A stretch of DNA of 60,581 bases, taken from NCBI GenBank assembly GCA_028706315.1, contig JAQWBP010000008.1, positions 1 to 60,581 of the forward strand. The letters are read 5' to 3'. Both the position numbers and the translations under genes were made by a program. The stretch's first letter is position 1. Each line of letters begins with the position of its first letter. This stretch comes from Syntrophomonadaceae bacterium. GTDB lineage: Bacteria; Bacillota; Syntrophomonadia; Syntrophomonadales; Syntrophomonadaceae. Shown one piece after another: positions 45,421 through 53,874 of this stretch. The notes under the pieces were generated by a model. It saw nothing but the letters and a program-made list of their open reading frames with translations, was not told the DNA's origin and searched no databases.

Positions 45421-45739
45421 AGCATCACCTCCGCATCTATTTGCCACAATACCAAACTTGAAATATAACCCTGTATTTCCATTCGTGGGTACTACAATAA
45501 CTTATACCTAATTAATTGTCTATATTAAATTGTACTCTTCTTATTCTGATTATATGAAAAAACAGAACATTTTCAGACCTGGACTAACTACTATCATTTA
45601 TTGGCTTTTTCTTCACTTTTTTGATTAAAATTTTCAGATTTCATATAAGCAGGTCAGTAAGGTTTTATTTTAGCATTAGTATATAATTATTGCAACACTT
45701 GGCTATTATATTCTTGTTATGCTATCTTTTTCTCATTAT
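45421..45739. other. Gene-free stretch with no clear feature
   Basis: About 320 AT-rich bases between divergent genes. I see no RNA gene, long repeat or convincing open frame. The promoter of the next gene follows at 45740. Confidence 0.6.
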
Positions 45740-45769
45740 TTGAATACTTTTGCCGGTATGGTGTATGAT
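45740..45769 (+). promoter_or_regulatory. Promoter of the small membrane gene pair
   Basis: TTGAAT (45740-45745) and TATGAT (45764-45769) are 18 bases apart. The start codon of the next gene lies 57 bases later. Confidence 0.45.
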
Positions 45770-45825
45770 TTAGTAAGGTTTATAAACTGTATTATGGTGA
45801 TATAATTATTTTACGGAGGCAATTA

Positions 45826-45999
45826 ATGAGGACTTTTATGAAAATGCTAGCTTTGATGTTAACTACGGCCCTCCTGGTGGTAATGTATTATGGAATTGCA
45901 CAAAGTTTATTTTTGTCAGAGGCATTCTGGTTAATCTATGTGCTAATAGTTATTACTGATTTGCTATGTATTGCTTATCTTAAAAGAACCACAGAATAG
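45826..45999 (+). CDS. 57-aa two-helix membrane peptide
   Basis: ATG 45826 follows CGGAGG with good spacing. The peptide has two hydrophobic stretches (about 8-25 ALMLTTALLVVMYYGIA and 33-50 FWLIYVLIVITDLLCIA) separated by a short polar turn. Not recognised. An 18-base gap separates it from the next small membrane gene, suggesting a two-gene operon. Confidence 0.6.
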   Translation: MRTFMKMLALMLTTALLVVMYYGIAQSLFLSEAFWLIYVLIVITDLLCIAYLKRTTE

Positions 46000-46017
46000 G
46001 ATTGGGAGTCTGCTAAT

Positions 46018-46203
46018 ATGCACCAAGGTAAAAAATTAATAGTAATTGATAAGAATAAGAAAATAAAAAGTATTACGAGTAAGCTGAACAATTACCCTTT
46101 GAAAAATACTATATCTAGTTTCAATCCTGTTTACAAAAAACCATTAATTATTTCCCTGATTTCCGGAATTATTATCGGAGCTATATTGGCCTTCATAAAA
46201 TGA
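46018..46203 (+). CDS. 61-aa tail-anchored peptide
   Basis: ATG 46018 follows GGGAG. The N-terminal 40 residues are highly basic (KKLIVIDKNKKIKSITSKL) and the C-terminus is a single TM helix (LIISLISGIIIGAILAFI). Topology suggests cytoplasmic exposure of the charged part. It is probably co-expressed with the preceding membrane peptide; function unknown. Confidence 0.55.
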   Translation: MHQGKKLIVIDKNKKIKSITSKLNNYPLKNTISSFNPVYKKPLIISLISGIIIGAILAFIK

Positions 46204-46390
46204 ATATGTCGTAAATCTTTATAAATAAGTGCCTTTCCACCGCTTAATGAGTCTGAAGTTCTCCATACAAACAATCCGCATACCAAACACCCTTCCTGTG
46301 TTGATTTATATTTACATTATTCAATATATCGGTACCTTTTTCCTCCATTTCCAACAAGTTAATAATATTGTTTTTTATCTATATAAATTA

Positions 46391-47701
46391 TTAAAATCTC
46401 CCCAGATAATTGCGAATTTCCCAGTCATGTACAACTGCAGCATACTCATCCCATTCTTTCTGCTTTGCATCTATATAGCTAAAAAAAACATGGTCTCCGA
46501 GAGTTTCCCTGATCAGGGTATCTTTTCGCATCTCTTCAACAGCTTCCTGTAGATCCCGGGGAAATTTACGACCTTCCTGCCCCGCATCGTGACTGTTACC
46601 ATTAATAGGCGCAGGTGGCATAGTTTTGTTTTTTATCCCTTCCAAGCCAGCGCGCAGCATTACAGCAAAAACTAAGTAAGGATTAGCTGTTGGATCTGGA
46701 TTACGCAGTTCTACCCTAGTCGTATTACCTCTGGCAGCTGGTATCCGAATCAGGGTACTACGGCTAGATGTTGACCAAGCTATGTGGGTAGGAGCTTCAT
46801 GACCCGGCTTAAGTCTTTTATAACTATTAACAATAGGATTAGTAATGGCCGCCATTCCTCTTGCATGTTCGAGTAAGCCTCCGATATAGTAAAGAGTAGT
46901 ATCACTCAAACCATTATCCTTTTCGGGGTCATAAAACAGATTATTCTCTCCGGAAAATAGCGACTGGTTGCAGTGCATAGCATTACCATTCTCATGGGCG
47001 AAAGGCTTGGGCATAAACGTTGCATATAGTTCGAATTGTTTGGCCACATTTTTGACCACATCTCTGAAGGTTACCCAATTATCCGCAGTAACAAGTGCTT
47101 CGTCGTATTTAAAATCAATTTCGTGCTGGCCAGGGGCAACTTCATGGTGCGAAGCCTCAATTTTAAATCCCATCTTTTTTAAAGTTAAAATAATATTCCT
47201 TCGCGCATCTTCACCCATATCTACAGGGGCTAGATCAAAATAGCCGGCGGTATCGTGAATATCAAAGGTGGGATGTCCTTTTTCATCAGTGTGAAAAAGG
47301 AAAAATTCTCCTTCTGGACCTATGTTTAAAGCAACACCTAGCGTTTCGGCTTCCTTTAAAGCCTTTTTTAGTATATACCGTGGACAACCCTCAAAAGGAC
47401 GCCCTTCCGGCGTGTAGACGTCACAAATCATTCGAGCAACCCCTTCTTCACTTGGACGCCATGGCATCACTTCGAACGTTGCAGGATCCGGAACAATACA
47501 CTGATCTGATTCTTCAACCTGAGCAAAACCATCTATTGAGGAACCATCAAACATTAATTTCCCCTCAAAAGCTTTATCTAATTCATCCACCATAATTGAT
47601 GTGCTTTTCATAATTCCAAAAATATCAGTGAATTGTAATCGGATAAACTCGATTCCCTGCTCGCTCACCTGCTGGTAAACATCTTCTATTGATAAAATGA
47701 T
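46391..47701 (-). CDS. glnA: Glutamine synthetase type I
   Basis: ATP-dependent synthesis of glutamine from glutamate and ammonium. The N-terminal FIRLQFTDIFGIMK and beta-grasp domain are followed by DGSSIDGFAQVEESD, then GPEGEFFLF (metal site) and HHEVAPGQHEIDF. NGNAMHCNQSLF and AARGNTTRVELRNPDPTANP follow. About 436 aa, the GSI-alpha length. AAGGAGGAG (47716-47708) is six bases before ATC 47701 and nine before ATT 47698; both give the normal N-terminus. The first conventional start, GTG 47668, has no ribosome-binding site and would trim conserved residues. Controlled by the GlnR-like promoter upstream. Confidence 0.93.
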   Translation of the reverse strand: MILSIEDVYQQVSEQGIEFIRLQFTDIFGIMKSTSIMVDELDKAFEGKLMFDGSSIDGFAQVEESDQCIVPDPATFEVMPWRPSEEGVARMICDVYTPEGRPFEGCPRYILKKALKEAETLGVALNIGPEGEFFLFHTDEKGHPTFDIHDTAGYFDLAPVDMGEDARRNIILTLKKMGFKIEASHHEVAPGQHEIDFKYDEALVTADNWVTFRDVVKNVAKQFELYATFMPKPFAHENGNAMHCNQSLFSGENNLFYDPEKDNGLSDTTLYYIGGLLEHARGMAAITNPIVNSYKRLKPGHEAPTHIAWSTSSRSTLIRIPAARGNTTRVELRNPDPTANPYLVFAVMLRAGLEGIKNKTMPPAPINGNSHDAGQEGRKFPRDLQEAVEEMRKDTLIRETLGDHVFFSYIDAKQKEWDEYAAVVHDWEIRNYLGRF

Positions 47702-47737
47702 ATCTAACTCCTCCTTAAGTAATGGTATTCATGCATT

Positions 47738-47766
47738 ATTCTAAGTGTAATAACTTATTACATCAA
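47738..47766 (-). promoter_or_regulatory. glnA promoter with GlnR/TnrA-type operator in the spacer
   Basis: On the minus strand TTGATG (47766-47761) and TAGAAT (47743-47738) are 17 bases apart. TGTAATAACTTATTACA (47746-47762) is a perfect 17-base palindrome that fits the GlnR/TnrA consensus TGTNA-N7-TNACA. It fills the spacer between -35 and -10, so a bound GlnR-like repressor would block initiation. Confidence 0.7.
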
Positions 47767-48051
47767 ACCTTCAGTCAATAGCTATTTAGCCCTAAACCGT
47801 ATCTACAGGCACTGAAAGCTGATAGCAAGCACCATATTTATAATTCCTTAGATATACAGTAAATTTTTGGATAACCAGTTGCTAACAATTAGAACCGCAA
47901 ATAGCGCATTCAAACTAACTTTTTAAAACTTTTGCTCTGCATCATAGTTATATTTTACTTTAACTCGCGAAACGCTTATTATCAGAAGAGAAATCAATAT
48001 TGGATAAGATATGATATTATTAGGCAATTATTTAGCAGAGGTGGTTTAGTT
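47767..48051. other. Gene-free stretch between glnA and the MORN gene
   Basis: About 285 bases of AT-rich DNA. A codon run on the plus strand from 47932 is open into the MORN gene but lacks a ribosome-binding site. Nothing else was recognised. Confidence 0.5.
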
Positions 48052-48477
48052 ATGAATTCGAAAAAAATAGTTTTTTTAACCTGTTTCCTGTTGATCTTTG
48101 CATCAGTTCTATTGGGATGCGGTAATGATGGACCTATAAATATAGAAAAAACCAGTGGCAGTATCACCTATAATGATGGCGAATATACAGGTGATCTAAA
48201 AGACGGCATTCCACACGGTCAAGGGGTTATGTATTACCCAAACGGGAACGAATATTCTGGTAACTGGAATAAAGGAAAAAAGCATGGTACCGGGACTATG
48301 TCGTATCCTAATGGGAATAAATATATTGGTGAATGGAAAAAAGATGTAAGAAATGGGCAGGGAACGATATCCTTTAGCAATGGAACCGTATTTAAAGGAG
48401 AATTTAAGTACGACAATCCCACTTATAACGGAACCTGGTATGATAAAAATGGAGAAATTATCAAACCAAAAAAATAA
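48052..48477 (+). CDS. MORN-repeat lipoprotein
   Basis: A 141-aa exported lipoprotein. ATG 48052 follows AGAGGTGG. The signal peptide ends in lipobox SVLLGC, so the mature protein is anchored to the outer face of the membrane. Three or four MORN units follow (YNDGEYTGDLKDGIPHGQG, YPNGNEYSGNWNKGKKHG, YPNGNKYIGEWKKDVRNG, then SNGTVFKGEF). These beta-hairpin repeats usually mediate scaffolding. A single gene with no clear partner. Confidence 0.85.
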   Translation: MNSKKIVFLTCFLLIFASVLLGCGNDGPINIEKTSGSITYNDGEYTGDLKDGIPHGQGVMYYPNGNEYSGNWNKGKKHGTGTMSYPNGNKYIGEWKKDVRNGQGTISFSNGTVFKGEFKYDNPTYNGTWYDKNGEIIKPKK

Positions 48478-48568
48478 TATCCGCCAAATTTGCGCGTGCC
48501 AAAAAGATATTACTTACTAGTTGGGTATATCTGCCTACGCACCGGGTAAAATAAGATGGGGTGATAAT

Positions 48569-48745
48569 ATGCATTTATCCTTTAAGCAAAACACTGGTAC
48601 TGTAGATAGAATACTACGAATAATACTTGGTGCAATTTTGATTTACCTGGCTGCTTTCCAGCCATTAAACTTGAGTACTTTCTGGAATATTGCCCTCTGG
48701 ATACTAGGTTTAGCATTTATTATCGAAGGGGCCATAGGGTATTGA
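48569..48745 (+). CDS. Small DUF2892-like membrane protein
   Basis: A 58-aa protein beginning MHLSFKQNTGTVDRILRIIL; NTGTVDRILRIILGAILIYL matches the DUF2892/YgaP-type opening, followed by a second TM (FWNIALWILGLAFIIEGAI). ATG 48569 has GGGGTGA before it. A possible relative lies at 44239. Confidence 0.7.
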   Translation: MHLSFKQNTGTVDRILRIILGAILIYLAAFQPLNLSTFWNIALWILGLAFIIEGAIGY

Positions 48746-48837
48746 CTAATTTATGACCTGCTGGGCTGGTCAACTAATGAGACAGAAGAGAAACAGGGCT
48801 AATTATAAAAATACCAGGAGACATCATAGTTTTTGGT

Positions 48838-49692
48838 TTACCATCGTTCAACAGTCTCATAAGCTGTTTTGACAATATCTAAAGGGATAGCCTGGTATAA
48901 GCCACCTGAAGAGCCAAACATATAGCCTGGAACGCTGCTCCAGTTATCTCGCAGTTCCTGAATATCTCTATTAACCTGATCAGCACTTTTAATGCAGTCT
49001 TCACCTTCAAATTCGAAATTACCCCAGAAAACCCAATCCTTAAGTAATTTGTTAGAAAAACTATCCCTGGTAATGCCGGCAGATGGCTGTAAACATTGAA
49101 TCCCCCAGAATCCCGCCGCTTTTAACATAGGTACTATATCCAGCATGTTACCATCCGAATGAAAAACAAATGGGATATCCCTGCTATTTAATTTATCCAA
49201 AAATTCAGTTAATAAAGTAAAATAATGCTCCCGTAAATAAGCGGGAGATATTAGCATTCCCCTGTTTCCGGCCAGGTCATCTGCCAGTATTATCCCTTCG
49301 CAACCAGCAGTTAGGGCGCGATCAGCTATAAGAAAGCTCTTTTGGAGAAAATCTTGCATTATTTTTCGAGTTTTGCCTGGATTTTTAACTATTAAATAGG
49401 AAAGTTCCTGCCATCCTATGCTCTGTAACATTAATGTAAAAGGCCCCTGGAGGAGCCCAAACACAAAATAATCCTGCTGCTGCCAGTAATTCCAGACTGA
49501 ATCATTTACTTGTTCATTAATTGGTAGAGTTACCAGATCAGCATCCAGGTAAGCCAGTATTGCCTCTAAGTTGCCTGCTGGCAACTGCTTTTGTAAAGCC
49601 TGGTCAATAAGGATTTCCCCTTTAGGTGGGCGGTCTATGTTACTCTTCTTAAGCGCTGCCCAAACTCGTCTGCGATGACTAATTTCCTGCAT
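48838..49692 (-). CDS. Uroporphyrinogen decarboxylase (URO-D)-family protein, MtaA-like
   Basis: A 284-aa TIM-barrel protein resembling the corrinoid methyltransferase/URO-D superfamily. DIPFVFHSDGNMLDIVPMLK is the conserved family core. Instead of the HxC zinc motif of MtaA it has HSDGN, so a zinc-thiol methyltransferase role is doubtful; acyl or corrinoid-linked functions are possible. It is shorter than true HemE (about 340 aa), and no heme genes are near. Confidence 0.8.
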   Translation of the reverse strand: MQEISHRRRVWAALKKSNIDRPPKGEILIDQALQKQLPAGNLEAILAYLDADLVTLPINEQVNDSVWNYWQQQDYFVFGLLQGPFTLMLQSIGWQELSYLIVKNPGKTRKIMQDFLQKSFLIADRALTAGCEGIILADDLAGNRGMLISPAYLREHYFTLLTEFLDKLNSRDIPFVFHSDGNMLDIVPMLKAAGFWGIQCLQPSAGITRDSFSNKLLKDWVFWGNFEFEGEDCIKSADQVNRDIQELRDNWSSVPGYMFGSSGGLYQAIPLDIVKTAYETVERW

Positions 49693-49794
49693 TCTACCTC
49701 ACCCATCTTCTAAAACTGTTAACTCATATTATCATGGTCATGTTTTTATTAAAAGTGTGCGGAAAAAGCTGTATCCAGCAGGATATAAATAATT

Positions 49795-49820
49795 ACAGCA
49801 CGCCCCGAAAGACGTGCTGT
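49795..49820 (-). terminator. Hairpin after the YkuS-like gene
   Basis: ACAGCACG (49795-49802) pairs with CGTGCTGT (49813-49820). The T-tract on the minus strand is weak. Confidence 0.5.
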
Positions 49821-49842
49821 TGTATAGTTTAGATTATTAATA

Positions 49843-50079
49843 CTAATACCTTTGAATATCTTCCCAGACTTCCTGGGGTGTTTTGCCACTGGCATTAATT
49901 ACCGGAGCATTGGCAATCATATCCTGCATACCCATTAAGTTTTGATCACAGCCTGAAAGTACTATCACATCAGCCTGTTTACTTTTCGCCTCTTCTACAT
50001 CAACAATCCTGCATCCCCTGGCAGCCAGAAAACTCTTCACCGGAGAAAGGTTGTCTTCTACCGCAATTGTTTTATTCAT
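49843..50079 (-). CDS. YkuS-like (UPF0180) protein
   Basis: A 78-aa soluble protein. FLAARGCRIVDVEEAKSKQA and ADVIVLSGCDQNLMGMQD, then ASGKTPQEVWEDIQRY, match the YkuS/UPF0180 family. ATG 50079 follows GGAGGTG. Function unknown. It is close to the betaine transporter but may be separately transcribed. Confidence 0.8.
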   Translation of the reverse strand: MNKTIAVEDNLSPVKSFLAARGCRIVDVEEAKSKQADVIVLSGCDQNLMGMQDMIANAPVINASGKTPQEVWEDIQRY

Positions 50080-50208
50080 ATTAATCACCTCCGACTGATA
50101 GATCAATAATATTATTATGCTTCAGCCGGAAACTGTTTATGCTTTTATACGATAAGCAAAATATTTTGGTAGTAGGCTCCAGGTATTTAATTTATTAAAT
50201 AACGTAAC

Positions 50209-51060
50209 TTAATTACTTTTAATATGCCATTTCTGAGCAACACCCTGGCTCAGGCGATCAATAATTATGGCCAAAACGACAATAGCCCATCCAGCTTCAA
50301 AACCACGTCCTACATCAATACGGTTTAAAGCTATAATAACCTCTTCTCCCAGGCCACCTGCCCCTACCATGCTGCATATAACTACCATAGATAGAGCCAT
50401 CATGGTAGTTTGGTTAATTCCGGCCAGTATAGATGGTAAAGCCAGGGGTATACGAACTTCACGCATCAGCTGCCAGGAAGTTGCTCCAAAAGCTACTGCT
50501 GCTTCCTGGATAGATGTTGATACCTGCCGAATACCCAGGTTAGTCAACCTCTGCACCGGTGGTACGGCATATATAAAGGTAGCTACTACTGCCGGGACTT
50601 TTCCCAACTCAAAAAACATCATGGCTGGTATCAGGTAAACAAAGCTGGGCATAGTTTGCATAGCATCTAGTACAGGTGTAAATACTGTTTCAACTCGATC
50701 TGAAACTGCCATAGCTATCCCCGAGGGAACTCCAACTATAAGTGAGAGTATTACGGAAATTATTACTATTGCCAGCGTTTCTATAGCTATTTCCCACAAG
50801 CCAAATAACCCAATGGTAAAAATCAGGATACCAGGAGTAATAGTTTTCCATGGATGACGTGTCATTCTCCATGCCAGCAGAGTGACTACTATTATCCACA
50901 GCCACCAAGGAATCGCCAGTAGTAGATGCTCCAGGTTTATAAGCATAATCCTTAAAGAATCAGAAAATGCATTAAAGGTTGGTCCACAAATAAAATTCAA
51001 CCATTCCACAAAATCTTGTATGTATGGTGCAATATGAAATCTACACGTATCGGGAAACAA
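50209..51060 (-). CDS. Glycine betaine/proline ABC transporter permease
   Basis: A 283-aa permease of the ProW/OpuAB type. About six TM helices begin at LLLAIPWWLWIIVVTLLAW; the conserved coupling loop is QEAAVAFGATSWQLMREVRIPLALPSI. TTG 51060 follows GGGAGGTGATAAG. It is encoded 6 bases after the ATPase in the betaine operon. It imports compatible solutes in osmotic stress. Confidence 0.92.
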   Translation of the reverse strand: MFPDTCRFHIAPYIQDFVEWLNFICGPTFNAFSDSLRIMLINLEHLLLAIPWWLWIIVVTLLAWRMTRHPWKTITPGILIFTIGLFGLWEIAIETLAIVIISVILSLIVGVPSGIAMAVSDRVETVFTPVLDAMQTMPSFVYLIPAMMFFELGKVPAVVATFIYAVPPVQRLTNLGIRQVSTSIQEAAVAFGATSWQLMREVRIPLALPSILAGINQTTMMALSMVVICSMVGAGGLGEEVIIALNRIDVGRGFEAGWAIVVLAIIIDRLSQGVAQKWHIKSN

Positions 51061-51066
51061 AACTTA

Positions 51067-51975
51067 TCACCTCCCGAAACCAACGATTATAGGTTCATCT
51101 TGCCCGCTGGCCCGTCTGGGCAGGCTCCTTATTTTGCCTTTCTTGTCAGGGCTATCCTTAACCACACCCCGGGCAATCTGCACAAATTGTTTTACATAAT
51201 CATCCACCGGATTCATAACTATGTCATGTGGCCTACCTTCTTGAATAAAAGCACCATTTTTCATTACAGCCATATGGCTGCCGAGACGTAACGCCTCATT
51301 AAGATCATGGGTAACAAAAATCATGGTTTTTTGAAATTCATGCTGCAACCGTAAAAGTTCATCCTGCATTTCTCTGCGAATTAAAGGATCAAGGCCACTA
51401 AAAGGCTCATCAAGCAGTAATAAATCGGCATCTTGTACTAGTGCCCGTGCAATTCCCACCCTTTGCTGCATTCCACCGGAAAGCTCTGAGGGGTAATGTT
51501 TTTCCCACTGCTTAAGCCCCACCTTTTCTATAACCTCTGCCGCCTTTTGCTCTCTCTCTTTACGTTCTACGCCGCGTAATTTTAACCCAAACGCAACATT
51601 TTCGAGCACAGAACGATGGGGCAAAAGACCGTAATGCTGAAAAACCATCGCTACCCGGGTACGGCGAAATTCTGTTAACTGTCGTTTGTCCATAGCCGTA
51701 ACATCTTTTCCTTCGATTAATGCTGTGCCTGAATCTGGTTCAATTAACCGCAAAAGACAACGAATCAGAGTTGACTTCCCGCTGCCGGAAAGCCCCATAA
51801 TAACATACACTTCTCCTCGTTTTACCTGGAAAGAAACATCATTGACAGCTACAATTTTTCGATCCCTGGCATTAATATTAGTTCTAATTAATTTTCTAGG
51901 TATTATTTTTTTGCTATTACCGAATGTTTTCCATATGTTTTTAACTTCGACCAGATACTCAGAATCATTTTGCAT
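51067..51975 (-). CDS. Glycine betaine ABC transporter ATP-binding protein, without CBS domains
   Basis: A 302-aa ProV/OpuAA-type ATPase. Walker [18 protein letters not shown], signature [15 protein letters not shown], Walker B LLLLDEPFSGLDP and switch VTHDLNEALRLG are present. The tail after VQIARGVV ends quickly; the CBS pair that senses ionic strength in ProV or OpuA is absent, which is notable because the operon has a c-di-AMP riboswitch instead. It lies between the binding protein and permease genes with gaps of one and six bases. Confidence 0.93.
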   Translation of the reverse strand: MQNDSEYLVEVKNIWKTFGNSKKIIPRKLIRTNINARDRKIVAVNDVSFQVKRGEVYVIMGLSGSGKSTLIRCLLRLIEPDSGTALIEGKDVTAMDKRQLTEFRRTRVAMVFQHYGLLPHRSVLENVAFGLKLRGVERKEREQKAAEVIEKVGLKQWEKHYPSELSGGMQQRVGIARALVQDADLLLLDEPFSGLDPLIRREMQDELLRLQHEFQKTMIFVTHDLNEALRLGSHMAVMKNGAFIQEGRPHDIVMNPVDDYVKQFVQIARGVVKDSPDKKGKIRSLPRRASGQDEPIIVGFGR

Positions 51976-51976
51976 G

Positions 51977-53032
51977 CTATTTCACCTCTTTTAATGTCTC
52001 CTCTACTGCATTAGCAACATCCTCCGGTAACCAGGATTTCCAAACATCAGGATAATTCTTCAAGAAATAGATAGCCGCATCTTCTGACTCGCTGTTATTG
52101 TCTTGCATATAGGCTAGAAATTCATTATTTTGCTCCAGAGTTGTTGAGTACTTACTTAAGAATTCAACTATTTCAGGAGCTGTCTTTTCCAACTCGCTAT
52201 TAACCGCTATATAGACTTTAGCCGGAGCATATTCGCAGCCATAGTTTTTTTCAAAGACTTCCTTATCAAATGAAGGCTCCTCCAGCTTAGTCATGTCCAG
52301 CTTACCCATTATCCAGGTAGGCTCCCAATAGTATCCCAGCCAAGCCTCTCCCTTTTCATAAGCACTGACCATCGAAGTTGCCAGGGCTGTGTCTGAGCCG
52401 GTACTAAAAACGTTAAAAGTACTGTCTAATTCGTAGGCTTTAATCTTTCCTTCATTCATATCGGTTACCACCCAACCTGGTGGGCTATTATGAAAACGGC
52501 CCTTATTAGGCACCTCAGAGTCTTTGAATAGTTCCCAGTATTCCGGCAAATCGCTGACCGACTTCAGGTCAGGAGCCATGGCTTCAATACCGCGATCAGC
52601 ATCTCCCTTAATCACATAGGTTGGAATATACCATCCCTGTGGGGCATCTGGATAATTGCTACCCAATTTCTTAACTGAGCCATCATTTATCATTTTCTCC
52701 CAAATGTCCTTGTAGTTATCTGCCCATACTTCCATGTAAATGTCGATACTACCCTGACTAAGGCCCTGCAAAGTCGGCACGGAATCACCAAACCTGTATT
52801 CAGGAGCCGGGTAACCATACCCATGCTCAATTATAAAACTAGCTATACGATTATGAACCTTGATACTATCCCAGCTAACATCAGCAAAAACTAGTACTGG
52901 CTTATTATTATCTGCACTGTTACTGTCATTTCCACCTCCGCAGCCTACTACTAACAAAGCCATAGCTAGCAGTAGGACTAATACTGTCGTCGGCAGTACA
53001 GACCTCCTAAGAAAATATTTAATTTTATGCAT
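51977..53032 (-). CDS. Glycine betaine ABC transporter substrate-binding lipoprotein
   Basis: A 351-aa ProX/OpuAC-type receptor. The signal peptide ends in lipobox ALLVVGC, and the mature start is GGNDSNSADNNKPV. The QAT-like fold has FADVSWDSIKVHNRIASFII near the N-terminus and aromatic boxes (EVWADNYKDIW, GWYIPTYV, LGYYWEPTW) consistent with a quaternary-ammonium cage. It is the first gene after the riboswitch; AGGAGG precedes the ATG. Confidence 0.93.
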   Translation of the reverse strand: MHKIKYFLRRSVLPTTVLVLLLAMALLVVGCGGGNDSNSADNNKPVLVFADVSWDSIKVHNRIASFIIEHGYGYPAPEYRFGDSVPTLQGLSQGSIDIYMEVWADNYKDIWEKMINDGSVKKLGSNYPDAPQGWYIPTYVIKGDADRGIEAMAPDLKSVSDLPEYWELFKDSEVPNKGRFHNSPPGWVVTDMNEGKIKAYELDSTFNVFSTGSDTALATSMVSAYEKGEAWLGYYWEPTWIMGKLDMTKLEEPSFDKEVFEKNYGCEYAPAKVYIAVNSELEKTAPEIVEFLSKYSTTLEQNNEFLAYMQDNNSESEDAAIYFLKNYPDVWKSWLPEDVANAVEETLKEVK

Positions 53033-53180
53033 TATGAAACCTCCTCACCGGCAGGTACAATTGCGGCGAAGCAGGCAATGAAAGGCATTCAACCTACTCT
53101 ATTAAAAAAGCGAGTGGCGCCTAAGCACCATGAATTTATGTATTATTATTTTATGAAAATATAATAATAGCAAGCAAGCA

Positions 53181-53335
53181 AAAAACCCGCTTCGCCTACG
53201 GGGTTAGCTGACGGACTCGGGCTCGGGTATCCCTATTCCAGATTACCAGACTAAGAATTTGTATCTGGAAATTCGCCCCCAAATTGGGTCCCCCGCGTCT
53301 CTTATTTGAGACTTCGGCACCTACCTAAATTATGT
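53181..53335 (-). promoter_or_regulatory. c-di-AMP (ydaO/yuaA) riboswitch controlling betaine uptake
   Basis: The minus strand shows GTGCCGAAGTC, CGCGGGGGACCCAATTTGGG, CCCGAGCCCGAGTCCGTC and AGCTAACCCCGTAGGCG, the characteristic blocks of the ydaO motif. It ends in a terminator stem CCCCGTAGGCGAAGCGGG with a T run (53203-53181). High c-di-AMP should favour termination, reducing osmolyte uptake. It lies about 150 bases before the binding-protein gene. Confidence 0.93.
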
Positions 53336-53351
53336 ATAACACTAATTTATA

Positions 53352-53379
53352 ATTATACATTATCAGATATTATAGTCAA
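53352..53379 (-). promoter_or_regulatory. Promoter of the riboswitch-betaine operon
   Basis: On the minus strand TTGACT (53379-53374) and TATAAT (53357-53352) are 16 bases apart, just upstream of the riboswitch. Confidence 0.7.
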
Positions 53380-53829
53380 ATTCAGTAGTGCCGAACAAGA
53401 GCTCTTAATCTGTCCAATAGGAAAAATAAGGTACAATAGCGCGAGTATGGTTAGTAACACCAGCATATGATAGATAATTCGCTCTCCTATCCCTTAAACT
53501 TAATGTTACCCGGTTGACTTAAAGCTGATTTACGCCGAATAAAACCCTAATTTTCCCCTTTTAGGCATAAAAAGGCCCTGTGGGCAATTAAATGGCGCAA
53601 AATTTTCACACAGGCGAAATTATTAGTAATAAATACCGTAAATATAATAGCAAAGTCTTTTTTATGCCTGCCAGCCTATTTATTAGCTGTAAAAGAGCCC
53701 ATGGTATAAAAGGTTAATCTTAATTATAATAATTATGGAAATTGCACCCATCAAAACTCATGCAGAAGAATTATTAGTTCAACTGATGGTTCTGCTGCAA
53801 GAAGTTATATGACGGTAGTTTAGGGGTTT
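53380..53829. other. Gene-free stretch between the betaine operon and the ABC operon
   Basis: About 450 bases with no RNA motif I recognise. A 25-codon frame (53735-53812, MEIAPIKTHAEELLVQLMVL) lacks a good ribosome-binding site. TTGACT near 53514 lacks a convincing -10. Confidence 0.5.
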
Positions 53830-53874
53830 TTGCAGTGTAATCAACTAATTAATGCTATAAGGAGGCGTTTAACT

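Noticed and set aside
46204-46390. Short minus-strand frames downstream of glnA
   Set aside because: ATG codons present but no ribosome-binding site and no recognisable composition.
53735-53812. 25-codon frame MEIAPIKTHAEE
   Set aside because: No convincing ribosome-binding site, no promoter, too short to judge; left as intergenic.
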